Below, piece after piece: positions 1-8,261 of a DNA stretch of 52,304 nt. This DNA comes from a bacterium (lineage in GTDB: Bacteria; Myxococcota_A; UBA9160; SZUA-336), in NCBI GenBank assembly GCA_024226335.1, contig JAAELY010000170.1:1-52304 (forward strand), given 5' to 3'. The number at the start of each line of letters is the position of its first letter. Positions within the stretch are counted from its first letter, which is position 1. A program made the translations under genes and the position numbers. The notes under the pieces are model-generated. The model was not told the DNA's origin. It ran no database searches and saw only the letters and a program-made list of their open reading frames with translations.

Positions 1-143
1 TCGAGCGAGAAGCGGGAGTCGCCGCCTGAGCAAGCAGCGTGATCCGATCGCAGATCCGTAGATCTGCAGAGGGTCGCGCGACGCAGCGCAGGCGGATTCA
101 TCGCGCTTCGCAGCCGCAGCCTCCCTGTCCAGAGGTTCCCTAG
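1..143 (+). repeat. MITE-like dispersed repeat, copy 1 (left end cut by window)
   Basis: This stretch matches two other copies in the window (3893-4061 inverted, 37860-38014 same orientation). The right terminal inverted repeat is at 120-143 and ends in TTCCCTAG; it differs from the other copies by one base (C129 for G). An internal hairpin GCAGATC-CGTA-GATCTGC sits at 50-67. About 25 bases, holding the left terminal repeat, lie outside the window. There is no coding capacity. The element ends 10 bases past the stop codon of the MTHFR-like gene. Confidence 0.85.
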
Positions 144-153
144 CCCGCAGGCC

Positions 154-939
154 TCAGGGATGTTGGAGCAGATGGGCGATGCGCTCGATGTCGCCGGGGG
201 CCGGATCCGCGCGCAGGGTCATCAGTGCCACGCCGTCGACGAGCTGGCTCTCACGCAGCTCTCGCAAATGCTCTGCGAATACTCGCCAGCCCGTTTCGGC
301 CCCGCCTTCGCTCAGTTCGTCTCGCACCGTCTCCGGGATGCGAACGCCCAGTCGCGAGGCGATCCGCTCGGCGTCCTGCTCGGAGCAGAGCGGCATGAGC
401 ATCGCCAGGATCTGCGCTTGCGGCGCGTGCCTTCGTATTGCTTCGGCCAGGTTCTCCAGATCGTCGAGCCCGAAGACCGGCTGCATCTGGACGAAATCCG
501 CGCCCGCGTCCAGCTTCGGCAGCAGGTTTGCCAGCACGCGTTCAGCAGATCCGTACTGGTTCGCGGTTACCCCGATGCGCAGCTCAGGATCCGCCGTTCG
601 CAGCAGATCCACGAGTTCGCGCAGTTTCGGTGTGTCGGGCTTGTCGACCGCATCGTGTTCGCCGCGCAGACACAGAACGGAACGCACTCCGCCTTCGAGC
701 GCCCGCTCGATATCGCAGCGGATCTCGGTCTCCGATCTTCCGCGATTTGCCACATGCCATACCGCGTGCATGCCCGATCGGACGAGTGCGATCGAGGCCT
801 CGAGACTCGACCAGCGTTCGGGGCGCTGGATGACGTGGATGGCGTCCGCGCGGTCTTCGAACAGGCGCGCACGGCGCAGGAGAATCGCGTTTTGCGGTTC
901 CTTTGGCGGCGTAATCTCGTGAGCGATGTGGAACATCAA
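154..939 (-). CDS. Methylenetetrahydrofolate reductase-like TIM-barrel protein
   Basis: A 261-residue cytoplasmic protein resembling the MetF/MTHFR flavin-dependent TIM-barrel family, which reduces methylene-THF to methyl-THF. What is seen: an N-terminal HEITPPKEP strand typical of the family start, a CLRGEHD segment near residue 90 matching the family's LRGD loop, and an FVQMQP strand near 149 in the expected place for the barrel. It is shorter than E. coli MetF (about 296 residues), and overall similarity seems moderate, so it may act on another C1-folate or be a divergent paralogue. It starts inside the end of the LysR gene (4-base overlap), so the two are probably co-transcribed. The start ATG at 939 is the only good candidate. 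Confidence 0.7.
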   Translation of the reverse strand: MMFHIAHEITPPKEPQNAILLRRARLFEDRADAIHVIQRPERWSSLEASIALVRSGMHAVWHVANRGRSETEIRCDIERALEGGVRSVLCLRGEHDAVDKPDTPKLRELVDLLRTADPELRIGVTANQYGSAERVLANLLPKLDAGADFVQMQPVFGLDDLENLAEAIRRHAPQAQILAMLMPLCSEQDAERIASRLGVRIPETVRDELSEGGAETGWRVFAEHLRELRESQLVDGVALMTLRADPAPGDIERIAHLLQHP

Positions 940-1832
940 GTATTTCCGAAGCCGTCGAGCAGGGACTCCCGGAACGCGCGCAGAGCCGCGGAGCGAAACG
1001 CCCCCGCCGGTTCTTCGAGCCAGATGGCGTCCTGTAGTTCCGCTTTTCCGGAGCGGATCAAATGCAGATGCCCGTCTTTCAGCAAGGAGTTGGCGATGTG
1101 TCTCGGAACGACACCGGCGCCCGCACCTTCCAGAACCAGCTCGAGTACCAGGTCTGTGCTCGCGGCCCAGGCTCGGACGTTGCTTGCACTCGCTTTGCGT
1201 CCGAAGTGGTGACGCAGCCAGCGATCGATCAGGGGCGCGCTCTGGTAGTAATCGACCACTGGAAGATCGCGCACCTGGGCGAGGAGTGCGGATCCTCGGA
1301 TCGAGTTCTCGCGCGAAACGAGCACGAGTTCCTGTTCGTACAGCCGGGTTGCCGTGAGCTTGCTCGCCGTATCGGCTGAAGGCTCGATGACTACGGAATA
1401 ATCGAGTCTTCCGTCCAAAAGCATCTGTGTCAGCTCGCGTTGCGATCCGTAGAGTAGTTTCACCTGCGCGTGTTCGTTCTTGGCGAGGAACGAACGCACC
1501 AGACGTGCCAGTCTCGAACGCGAGGCCCCGACGAATACCCCCAGGCGGATCAGTCCGCGAACCTCTTGCTGGCCCCGCGTGATCTCGTCGAGGGTTTCGC
1601 GCAACTGGTCCTGGTGGTGTCGGAACTGTCGACCCAGGAGTCGACCTTCGGCGGTGAGTACCAGGCGCCGACCCAGCCGATTGAACAACTGCAAGCCCAG
1701 CGAGCGCTCCAGGGACGACACGCTCTGGCTCACGGCCGAGCGGGTCAAGCCCAGTTCCCTGGCGGCGCCGCTGATGCCGTCGGCATCGAGTACGGCCAGG
1801 AAAACCTTCATCTTGTTCAGGTCGACGTCCAT
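936..1832 (-). CDS. LysR-family transcriptional regulator
   Basis: A 298-residue LysR-type activator/repressor. The N-terminal winged helix-turn-helix starts at MDVDLNKMKVFLAVLDADG and continues through AARELGLTRSAVSQSVSSLE and an LFNRLGRRLVLTAEG wing. The rest is the periplasmic-binding-like effector domain. I chose ATG 1832 because LysR proteins begin right at this helix; a TTG at 1868 would add 12 residues. It is first in a two-gene unit with the MTHFR-like gene and divergent from folB. It probably controls the MTHFR-like gene and perhaps folB; the ligand is unknown. Confidence 0.88.
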   Translation of the reverse strand: MDVDLNKMKVFLAVLDADGISGAARELGLTRSAVSQSVSSLERSLGLQLFNRLGRRLVLTAEGRLLGRQFRHHQDQLRETLDEITRGQQEVRGLIRLGVFVGASRSRLARLVRSFLAKNEHAQVKLLYGSQRELTQMLLDGRLDYSVVIEPSADTASKLTATRLYEQELVLVSRENSIRGSALLAQVRDLPVVDYYQSAPLIDRWLRHHFGRKASASNVRAWAASTDLVLELVLEGAGAGVVPRHIANSLLKDGHLHLIRSGKAELQDAIWLEEPAGAFRSAALRAFRESLLDGFGNT

Positions 1833-1952
1833 CAGGTCGCGGCTCAGTTGTTCAGTACAAGTAAACAAAATGGAAAATAGGACTAATGCAGCTAATCATC
1901 TGATTCTGGACTAGGATTTTCTCGCGAGCAAGCCCGACCGCGAGGAGACCCC
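1833..1952. promoter_or_regulatory. Divergent LysR/folB intergenic region
   Basis: AT-richer than its surroundings. It contains the direct repeat CTAAT-GCAG-CTAAT (near 1883-1896) and a GAGGAG ribosome-binding site about 1939-1945 for folB. Divergence from a LysR gene makes a LysR-binding region likely, but no clear T-N11-A box stands out. This is inference from position. Confidence 0.35.
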
Positions 1953-2339
1953 ATGAGTGTTCTGGAATTCGAAGCCGCCCGATTGCACGTGCGCCTCGGT
2001 TGCAGCGAGGATGAACGGCGGATTCCACAGGACGTGGATCTGGGGATTCGCATCCGATTCGCCCAGCCCCCGTCCGCCTGCGAGACCGACGCGCTCAAGG
2101 ACACCGTCTGTTATGCAGAATTGATCGAACTCGCGAGCGACATTGCTGCGCGTCGGGAGTTCCAGACCATCGAGCGACTCGCCCGCGAGCTCTATGTGCG
2201 AATCCGGCCCATGCTTCCCGCCGACGCCGAACTTTGGCTCAAGGTGACCAAGGTGCATCCCCCAGTGGCGGGTTTGACAGGGGGCGTGAGCTTCAGCCTC
2301 GGAGACCCCGAAAGCGACAGTTTTCGAGCGTCTCCTTAA
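1953..2339 (+). CDS. folB: Dihydroneopterin aldolase family protein (FolB-like)
   Basis: A 128-residue protein of the FolB/FolX tunnelling fold, which cleaves dihydroneopterin to 6-hydroxymethyl-dihydropterin and glycolaldehyde in folate synthesis. The FolB landmarks visible are the N-terminal substrate glutamate region ([12 protein letters not shown], residues 16-27), the Y/AELIEL segment after the helix, the [10 protein letters not shown] helix, and the VTKVHPPV strand with the catalytic lysine near residue 100. Length is normal for the family (about 120). A GAGGAG ribosome-binding site precedes ATG 1953. A FolX-type epimerase cannot be excluded without alignment. Confidence 0.82.
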   Translation: MSVLEFEAARLHVRLGCSEDERRIPQDVDLGIRIRFAQPPSACETDALKDTVCYAELIELASDIAARREFQTIERLARELYVRIRPMLPADAELWLKVTKVHPPVAGLTGGVSFSLGDPESDSFRASP

Positions 2340-2342
2340 CAG

Positions 2343-2366
2343 TTTCCCAGGAGGTTTCCCAGGAGG
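2343..2366 (+). repeat. Two tandem copies of a 12-bp unit
   Basis: TTTCCCAGGAGG occurs twice back to back just after the folB stop codon. The AGGAGG cores look like ribosome-binding sites but no start codon follows at a usable distance. It is probably simple slippage duplication. Confidence 0.7.
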
Positions 2367-2451
2367 CTTTCCACGACCTGCTAACCCGCGCATTTCCAGC
2401 GTCTTGCTGCGCACAGTGGCGAGGAATGCAGGCTAGAATCCCGGACTTCCG

Positions 2452-2469
2452 ACCGGCACCGATGCCGGT
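2452..2469 (+). promoter_or_regulatory. Inverted repeat upstream of glutathione reductase
   Basis: ACCGGCA-CCGA-TGCCGGT forms a perfect 7-bp stem with a 4-base loop, ending 25 bases before the gor start. There is no T-tract, so it is more likely an operator or 5' leader hairpin than a terminator. Function unproven. Confidence 0.4.
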
Positions 2470-2494
2470 TCCAGAATCAGCAAGGGAAATCGGA

Positions 2495-3853
2495 ATGCCG
2501 GATTACGACTACGATCTTTTCGTCATCGGTGCGGGTTCCGGTGGTGTGCGCTGTAGCCGGGTTGCCGCATCGTTTGGCGCACGCGTCGCGGTGGCGGAGG
2601 AACGCTACCTGGGTGGGACCTGTGTGAATGTCGGCTGCATTCCCAAGAAGCTCTTCGTGTACGGGGCGCACTTCCGTCAGGATTTCGAGGATGCTGCGGC
2701 CTACGGCTGGTCGGTCGGCCAGATCGGCTTTGACTGGAACACACTGCTGTCGAACAAGGACCGCGAAATTGAACGCCTCAACGGTATCTACGCGCGCCTT
2801 CTCGATCAGGCCGGGGTCACGCGCATCGAAGGTCGCGCTCGTATCGTCGATGCCCATCGTGTCGAAGTGTCGGGCAAGGAATACACGGCTCGTCACATTC
2901 TGGTGTCGGTCGGCGGTTGGCCGCGTATGCCTGAGATCCCCGGAATCGAACTCGCGATCAGCTCCAATGAAGCCTTCTACCTGAAGGAACTGCCCAGGCG
3001 GGTTCTCGTTGTGGGCGGTGGCTATATCGCGGTCGAGTTCGCTGGAATCTTCCACGGACTGGGCGTGGAAACCACGCTGGCCTACCGGGGGCCACTGTTC
3101 TTGCGCGGCTTCGATGACGATGTGCGCACGACCCTCGCCGATCAGATGCGCAAACAGGGCATCGATCTGCGCTTCGACCTCTCGATCGACGGGATCAAGT
3201 CCGCGGAAACGGGTCTGGTTGCAAGCTGTACAAACGGCGAGACGCTCGAAGCCGAGCAGATTCTGTACGCGATTGGCCGCGATCCATTGACCGACGACCT
3301 GGGGCTGGAGAGTGCGGGGGTCGATCTCAATGAATCCGGCGAGATTGTGGTCGACGAGTACTCCTGCTCATCTGTGCCCAGTATCCACGCGATCGGCGAT
3401 GTGACCCATCGTGTGGAGAATCTCACGCCAGTGGCGATCCACGAGGGAATCTGCCTGGCGAACACCCTCTTCAACGACACGCCGATGAAGCCCGACCATC
3501 AGAACGTTCCCTCGGCGGTCTTCAGCCAGCCCGCAATCGCATGCTTGGGCCTGACCGAGAGCGCCGCCCGGGCGGCCTACGGGGAACTCGATGTCTATCG
3601 CTCCGTTTTCCGCTCGCTCAAGCACACGCTGACCGGACGGGAAGAACAGACGATGATGAAGCTCGTCGTCGACCGCGCATCGCAACGCGTCGTGGGCGCT
3701 CATATGGTCGGTACCGACCCGGGAGAGCTGATGCAGGGAATCGCGATTGCCGTGAAATGCGGCGCAACCAAACAGCAGTTTGACGCGACAATCGGTATCC
3801 ACCCGACTTCCGCCGAGGAGTTCGTGACGATGCGTGAGCCAGTAACCGACTGA
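2495..3853 (+). CDS. gor: Glutathione reductase (NADPH)
   Basis: A 452-residue FAD flavoprotein that reduces glutathione disulphide with NADPH in the cytoplasm. The FAD-binding [10 protein letters not shown] motif is at residues 10-19, the redox disulphide CVNVGC at 43-48, and the NADPH fold GGGYIAVEF at 174-182, followed by AYRG and LRGFD, whose arginines (198 and 204) fit NADPH rather than NADH preference. The C-terminal HPTSAEEF carries the active-site His, near residue 436. I chose ATG 2495 because the FAD fold begins six residues later and AGGGA precedes it; the frame stays open further upstream across folB, but that part has no homologous look. Length is typical. Confidence 0.93.
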   Translation: MPDYDYDLFVIGAGSGGVRCSRVAASFGARVAVAEERYLGGTCVNVGCIPKKLFVYGAHFRQDFEDAAAYGWSVGQIGFDWNTLLSNKDREIERLNGIYARLLDQAGVTRIEGRARIVDAHRVEVSGKEYTARHILVSVGGWPRMPEIPGIELAISSNEAFYLKELPRRVLVVGGGYIAVEFAGIFHGLGVETTLAYRGPLFLRGFDDDVRTTLADQMRKQGIDLRFDLSIDGIKSAETGLVASCTNGETLEAEQILYAIGRDPLTDDLGLESAGVDLNESGEIVVDEYSCSSVPSIHAIGDVTHRVENLTPVAIHEGICLANTLFNDTPMKPDHQNVPSAVFSQPAIACLGLTESAARAAYGELDVYRSVFRSLKHTLTGREEQTMMKLVVDRASQRVVGAHMVGTDPGELMQGIAIAVKCGATKQQFDATIGIHPTSAEEFVTMREPVTD

Positions 3854-3892
3854 CGATCCGTCACTCCTCCCCTGGTGGAGACCCCAATCCGC

Positions 3893-4061
3893 CTAGGGAA
3901 CCTCTGCACAGGGAGGCTGCGGCTGCGAAGCGCGATGCATCCGCCTGCGCTGCGTCGCGCGACCCTCTGCAGATCTACGGATCTGCGATCGGATCACGCT
4001 TCTTGCTCAGACGGCGACTCCCGCTTCTCGCTCGATTCCTCCCTGTGCAGAGATTCCCTAG
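3893..4061 (-). repeat. MITE-like dispersed repeat, copy 2 (full length, 169 bp)
   Basis: A complete copy bounded by 24-bp terminal inverted repeats (3893-3916 and 4038-4061, 23 of 24 bases paired), each starting CTAGGGAA. The internal hairpin GCAGATC-TACG-GATCTGC is at 3969-3986. Orientation is opposite to copies 1 and 3. It fills the gap between convergent gor and the porin gene. The porin stop codon TAG (4058-4060 read on the minus strand) lies within its terminal CTAG. A TA flanks each end, as expected for an IS630/Tc1-type TA target, though the CTAG ends make the exact boundary ambiguous. No ORF of its own. Confidence 0.92.
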
Positions 4062-5419
4062 AACTTCAATACGATATCGCTGTTCAAACGCTTGCGATCC
4101 GCACCGTCGAGCGAATTGCTACCGCTGCCCACGCCAGCGCTGATTTCGTCACTGTCGAAATAGGTGAGTTTCAGAACGACGTGATTTCCCAGCCGCTTCG
4201 AGGCGTAGACCATGATTCCCTTGCGATTCGTGTTGGAATCGAGAACATCGCTGTCGATGAAGTTCGCGATCAGGGAGTTGGTTTCGGCATAGAAGTAGCC
4301 GATGCCGATTTTTCCCCACTTCTTCTTGTTACCCGTCTCGAAACCGAAGCTGTAGGCATCCTCGTCCTTGTCGGCCGCGCCGATGGATTGCGCGTCGAAG
4401 TTTTGCGCGAAAGTTCCGTAGATCGTCACGGGCCAGTCCTCGAGGCCAGCAAGCGTCAGGTATCCACTGATCTCGCCGATCTTTGCGTCGCCGATTCCGC
4501 TCGCGTTCAGATCGAAGGTCTGCGCAGCCGTATTTCCATCCGCAACGGCTCTAGCCACGTTGTCCGCATCGAGGTTTTTCCACTGATACAGCGAGGCGCG
4601 GATCCCGGCCTTCGTGCTTCCTCCGGGCCGGAAATGGCAACCGAATTGACCTGCGTAGAGCATGCCATCGGCTTTGGAGCTGTTCTCGTCCACGTCGAAG
4701 CCACCGACCGTGGCGAATACGGACGCGACGTCATTGAGTTCGAGCGAGGTCTTGAAATAGAGTCCTTCGGGGCTGATGTCCCGATCCCAGAGCAAGAGGT
4801 CCTTGCCATTTTTCCAGATGAACGGGTTGCCGACCTTTCCGGCCACCAGCTTCGTGTCGATCTCGCCAGTGGGCAGCTTGAACTCCGCCCAGACGCGATC
4901 GATGAAGAGCGGATCATTGCCGAAATCGAAGTCCTCACCGCGGTCCCTCGTCGTGCTCGCAACGACCTCCGTACCCGCGGAGCGGTTCGTGCTGTCGTTT
5001 TCGAAGGAACCGCTCGCAAGGCGCATTCCCACCTTGGCCCAGGGATTGATTCGCTTCTTGAAACCGATGCGTGCGCGATAGCGAAAGCGGTATCGATCAT
5101 CGTTCTTGCTCAAACCGTTCGCATTCGTATCCTGCCAGGATGTCTCGTGTCGCAGGCGCAAATCGCCCGTGAATTCGATGCCTTTGCTGATTCCCGCAGC
5201 GACCGACGCCGGGGACGTCGCCCGTTCGGCCATGTGCCGGTCCAGAAGCTGGGTTTCCTGCGCCTCGTCGATCAGTCCCTTTTCCCTGAGGATCGAGACG
5301 ATTTCTTCGACTGTGGTTTCTTCAGCACTGACCGGGAAGGGGGGCAGGGCGAGAAATACCGTCGACAGCAGGAATGCCGCGATGATGCCGATTCTGCGCG
5401 CGCACTCTGTGAAGAACAT
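4058..5419 (-). CDS. Outer-membrane porin (putative-porin family)
   Basis: A 453-residue precursor. Residues 1-33 form a signal peptide (charged start, hydrophobic IGIIAAFLLSTVFLALPPF, then a VSA-like cleavage site). A short periplasmic helical stretch (VEEIVSILREKGLIDEAQ) follows, then alternating amphipathic strands rich in Gly/Tyr/Asp to the end. The last residue is Phe (DIVLKF), the classical signal for outer-membrane barrel assembly. It likely allows diffusion of a small or hydrophobic solute; the substrate is unknown. ATG 5419 is preceded by AGGAG at good spacing; an in-frame extension to 5596 has no signal peptide at its start. The stop codon is contributed by repeat copy 2. Confidence 0.85.
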   Translation of the reverse strand: MFFTECARRIGIIAAFLLSTVFLALPPFPVSAEETTVEEIVSILREKGLIDEAQETQLLDRHMAERATSPASVAAGISKGIEFTGDLRLRHETSWQDTNANGLSKNDDRYRFRYRARIGFKKRINPWAKVGMRLASGSFENDSTNRSAGTEVVASTTRDRGEDFDFGNDPLFIDRVWAEFKLPTGEIDTKLVAGKVGNPFIWKNGKDLLLWDRDISPEGLYFKTSLELNDVASVFATVGGFDVDENSSKADGMLYAGQFGCHFRPGGSTKAGIRASLYQWKNLDADNVARAVADGNTAAQTFDLNASGIGDAKIGEISGYLTLAGLEDWPVTIYGTFAQNFDAQSIGAADKDEDAYSFGFETGNKKKWGKIGIGYFYAETNSLIANFIDSDVLDSNTNRKGIMVYASKRLGNHVVLKLTYFDSDEISAGVGSGSNSLDGADRKRLNSDIVLKF

Positions 5420-5444
5420 CCGTTTTCTCCTTTGGGGTTCATTT

Positions 5445-5463
5445 TCCGGCGATTCTAGCCGGA
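5445..5463. promoter_or_regulatory. Inverted repeat upstream of the porin gene
   Basis: TCCGGC-GATTCTA-GCCGGA is a perfect 6-bp dyad, 25 bases upstream of the porin start in the porin/aat divergent gap. It could be an operator or an mRNA leader hairpin. No direct evidence. Confidence 0.3.
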
Positions 5464-5553
5464 GGCGTTCACGCAGGCGTGTCGAGTAGGTGACAGGATG
5501 GTGAAGACCGTTGCTGGCCTGCCATATGCCCCGCTTGCCCGGACACGAGCCCT

Positions 5554-6189
5554 GTGACACGTTCTGGCGCGCGTATGGATCCCCAGCGGCCCACAACCGA
5601 GATGCTCCTCTGGGCCTATAGGCGTGGCATCTTTCCCATGGCCGACTCGCGCACCGGGCAACTCGATTTCTACAGTCCGGATCCCCGCGCCATCATCCCG
5701 CTCGACGGACTGCATGTGCCGCACAGTCTGGCTCGCGTGGTGCGCAGCGGGCGCTTCGAGGTGCGCACGAATAGCGATTTCGAGCAGGTGATCCGAGCTT
5801 GTAGCGCTTCGCGCGCCGGGCGGGAGGAGACCTGGCTCGACGAGCGGCTGATTCGCCTCTACGTGAGACTGCACGAACTCGGGCATGCCCATAGCGTGGA
5901 AGCATGGCGCGACGACAAGCTAGTAGGTGGGCTCTACGGTGTTCAGGCCGGTGCCGCGTTCTGCGGTGAGAGCATGTTCAGTCGGCCCGAAGACGGGGGT
6001 ACAGACTCGTCGAAGGTCTGTCTGGTGAATCTCGTGGAGCGACTGAATTCCGGTGGTTTCGAGCTGCTCGACACGCAGTTCAGCACGCCCCACCTGAAGC
6101 GTCTAGGCTGCTTGGAGGTTTCACGCGAGCGGTATCTGGAGCTGCTCGAGCGGGCCATCGCGCGACGGGCCGTCTGGCCCGCCGACTAG
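5554..6189 (+). CDS. aat: Leucyl/phenylalanyl-tRNA--protein transferase
   Basis: A 211-residue enzyme of the N-end rule pathway that transfers Leu or Phe from tRNA to proteins with N-terminal Arg or Lys, marking them for ClpS/ClpAP. Family signatures visible: WAYRRGIFPM near residue 20, FYSPDPRAIIPLD, HSVEAW, LVGGLYGV, GAAFCGESMFSR and the final LLDTQFSTPHLKRLG. It is slightly shorter than E. coli Aat (234) because the N-terminal extension is brief. The start is GTG 5554, with ATG 5575 as an alternative; both leave the core intact. Divergent from the porin gene. Confidence 0.93.
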   Translation: MTRSGARMDPQRPTTEMLLWAYRRGIFPMADSRTGQLDFYSPDPRAIIPLDGLHVPHSLARVVRSGRFEVRTNSDFEQVIRACSASRAGREETWLDERLIRLYVRLHELGHAHSVEAWRDDKLVGGLYGVQAGAAFCGESMFSRPEDGGTDSSKVCLVNLVERLNSGGFELLDTQFSTPHLKRLGCLEVSRERYLELLERAIARRAVWPAD

Positions 6190-6239
6190 TCTGGCCTCGC
6201 TTCGAGATCGGTCGCTCAAGCGTCGGGCTTCTGACTCCG

Positions 6240-6605
6240 ATGATCCGATCCGTGGCCCGGAATGAATCTGACAAGTCGCGACGGGATTTCGATCGCAGCG
6301 CCCGGAGGATCACCTGCGAGATGCGCATCCGGGGTCAGAACTGCCGGGGTGTGGTGACTGACCTGTCTGCTCGAGGCCTGTTCATCCAAACCAAAACCGT
6401 CGCGGATGAAGACACCGAGGTTCAAGTACGCCTCTACGACGTCGACTCCGACCCCATCGATCTGATTGCCCGCGTCGCTCGCCGGCGCACATCACATCGT
6501 TCCCTCGCGGCGCTGGAAATGGGCGGTCTCGGGCTGCGCATCGTCTCGGCACCCGAAGCCTATTTCGAACTCCTGCTCTCGGTTCGCAAGCCCGAAGTCG
6601 AATAG
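6240..6605 (+). CDS. PilZ-domain protein
   Basis: A 121-residue, single-domain, soluble PilZ protein. The bipartite c-di-GMP signature appears as an Arg-rich stretch (RSARRITCEM, residues 20-29) followed by DLSARGLFI (D/N-x-S-x-x-G, near 41-49), and the rest fits the six-strand barrel with a GLRI strand late in the protein. It probably binds c-di-GMP or acts as an adaptor for motility or envelope control. It ends facing a second PilZ gene on the other strand, 79 bases away. Confidence 0.82.
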   Translation: MIRSVARNESDKSRRDFDRSARRITCEMRIRGQNCRGVVTDLSARGLFIQTKTVADEDTEVQVRLYDVDSDPIDLIARVARRRTSHRSLAALEMGGLGLRIVSAPEAYFELLLSVRKPEVE

Positions 6606-6684
6606 CAGGCGCGGGCTGCGTTTGTTGCGCCCGTTGCGCTGTAACGAAAGAGCATCCCCGTCGGAACCAGAACTCCGAGGTGAG

Positions 6685-7035
6685 TCAGGTCTGAACGAGA
6701 TCGGCCGCTGCCGCCAGTGCGCCATCCACGAAGCCGATGTAGTCTCCGCTGCGGCGGGTCACGCTCACGCCGAAACCACAGGTGCCGAGTGTGGTGGTGT
6801 CGAGGTTGGCCGTATTCCAGCGCACGATACCGTGAACGGATACACGACCGCCCGAAAGTGTCTTGAATGCGGCGACGATCGATGTGCCTTCTCTGGGCAG
6901 AAGAGGGCTGCGAACGAAGAAGCCCTCGAGAGACACGTCCTGAACCACACCTCGACCTTCCGAGTTGCCCGCCACAAAGGCGGCGCGAATCGGTTCTGAA
7001 AGATGGATTCGTCGCTTGTTTCGCACGCTGTCCAC
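6685..7035 (-). CDS. PilZ-domain protein (second copy, divergent)
   Basis: A 116-residue single-domain PilZ protein. The N-terminal RNKRRIHL supplies the arginines and VVQDVSLEGFFVRS (residues 30-43) the D-x-S-x-x-G motif; CGFGVSVTRR is the late strand. It is convergent with, and only distantly similar to, the PilZ protein at 6240-6605, so the pair is not a recent duplication. The role is probably c-di-GMP-linked, but no partner enzyme is nearby. Confidence 0.78.
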   Translation of the reverse strand: MDSVRNKRRIHLSEPIRAAFVAGNSEGRGVVQDVSLEGFFVRSPLLPREGTSIVAAFKTLSGGRVSVHGIVRWNTANLDTTTLGTCGFGVSVTRRSGDYIGFVDGALAAAADLVQT

Positions 7036-7126
7036 TCCCCCAAGGTTCTGCCTTCAATCCAGTCTATCGGCAGGTCTGCGAAAGAGAGTCGGGTGGAGAT
7101 CACATTCCAGCGGTGATCGGCATCAC

Positions 7127-8257
7127 TTACGAAACGGAGGGTGTTTCCGCGAGCTGGTCGCCGATCCATTCCAGATGATTGGCGGCTGCGCCCAGCGTCA
7201 GCTCCAGATGCCGGGACCAGATGTAGGAGCGGTGGAGCGGGTAGTCATTGTCGATCCCGATGCCGCCGTGCAGGTGTTGTGCGGCGTACGTCGTGAAACT
7301 GCCGCCCTGGGCGGCCCAGTATTTCGCCACCGAAACCTCGATTGAAGCGGGCCGGTTCTCCGAGAGCAGAAAAGCCGCTTGCTGGAGGGTTACCCGCATG
7401 GCTTCGACCTGTACATATGCATCGGCTGCGCGCGTGTGCACGGCCTGGAAGCTGCCGATTGGCCGGTTGAACTGCTCGCGTTCCGTGGTGTACTCCGCAG
7501 TCATACGCAGCGCGCGATCGGCCACGCCCAGTTGCATCGCGCACAGGCCCACGGTTGCTCGCTCGACGACTCGACGCAGGATCGACTCGTCGCTCGTCGG
7601 TTCCTGGAGCACGTCGGGTTGTTCGGCGCGGGCGCCTTCTAGCACCAGCGTAAAGACCGGCTCGCGATTGGTCGCGCGTTGCCGCTCGAGCTTCACGCCC
7701 GAAGCCTTCGGATCGATCAGGAAGAGTCCGATCTTTCCGTCTTCAGCGTGCGCGGGTACGAGCACACGTGCCGCCACGTGCGCGGATTGAACGCAGATCT
7801 TCGTACCGTACAGACGCCAGCCCTTGGCATCCCGATCGGCCTTCGTCGAAGGTTCGAGGGGATTCACCGAGTCGGGTTCCTCAAAGGCGCCCGTCAGAAT
7901 TACCTCACCCGAAACGACACCGGGCAGCCAGCGTTGTTTCTGCTCATCGTTCCCCAGTTCGGCGATCGGCAGTGCGGCCAGTGCGAGAGTTGCCCAGAGC
8001 GGCACGGGCGCGACAGCGCGGCCGACTTCCTCGAGCAGGATGGTCATCTCGATGATGCCGAGGTCCATTCCGCCGAAAGCTCCCGGCAGGCAGGCGCCGA
8101 CGAGACTGGCCTTGCACAACTCGGCCCAGAGTTCGCGATCCCAGCCTTCGTCGCCGGCTTCGATCTCACAAAGGCGCTCGTGCGTCGCCTTGTCGGCGAG
8201 GATTTCTCGCGAGAGGTTGCGCAGGGCTTCCTGATCTTCCGAGTACGAAAAGTCCAT
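7127..8257 (-). CDS. Acyl-CoA dehydrogenase, likely beta-type partner subunit
   Basis: A 376-residue FAD-dependent acyl-CoA dehydrogenase homologue. Visible features: the N-terminal helical domain (MDFSYSEDQEALRNLSREIL), a middle beta domain, and the C-terminal FAD-contact motifs REQFNRPIGSFQAVH and QHLHGGIGIDNDYPLHR. The middle-domain FAD motif is weak (GAFEEPDSVNP), as in the less active member of heteromeric ACAD pairs such as ChsE1/ChsE2. It follows the other ACAD gene by 4 bases and the two probably form one enzyme. The substrate is likely a bulky acyl-CoA rather than a simple fatty acid (inference from pairing). Confidence 0.85.
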   Translation of the reverse strand: MDFSYSEDQEALRNLSREILADKATHERLCEIEAGDEGWDRELWAELCKASLVGACLPGAFGGMDLGIIEMTILLEEVGRAVAPVPLWATLALAALPIAELGNDEQKQRWLPGVVSGEVILTGAFEEPDSVNPLEPSTKADRDAKGWRLYGTKICVQSAHVAARVLVPAHAEDGKIGLFLIDPKASGVKLERQRATNREPVFTLVLEGARAEQPDVLQEPTSDESILRRVVERATVGLCAMQLGVADRALRMTAEYTTEREQFNRPIGSFQAVHTRAADAYVQVEAMRVTLQQAAFLLSENRPASIEVSVAKYWAAQGGSFTTYAAQHLHGGIGIDNDYPLHRSYIWSRHLELTLGAAANHLEWIGDQLAETPSVS

Positions 8258-8261
8258 CCCA

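Noticed and set aside
1-143. Full insertion sequence with transposase
   Set aside because: No copy has coding capacity and no transposase gene is in the window, so only a non-autonomous or terminator-like repeat is supported.
3875-5458. Long open frame on the plus strand opposite the porin gene
   Set aside because: The minus-strand frame has a signal peptide, ribosome-binding site and Phe-terminated barrel; the plus frame starts in the repeat and has no recognisable motifs.
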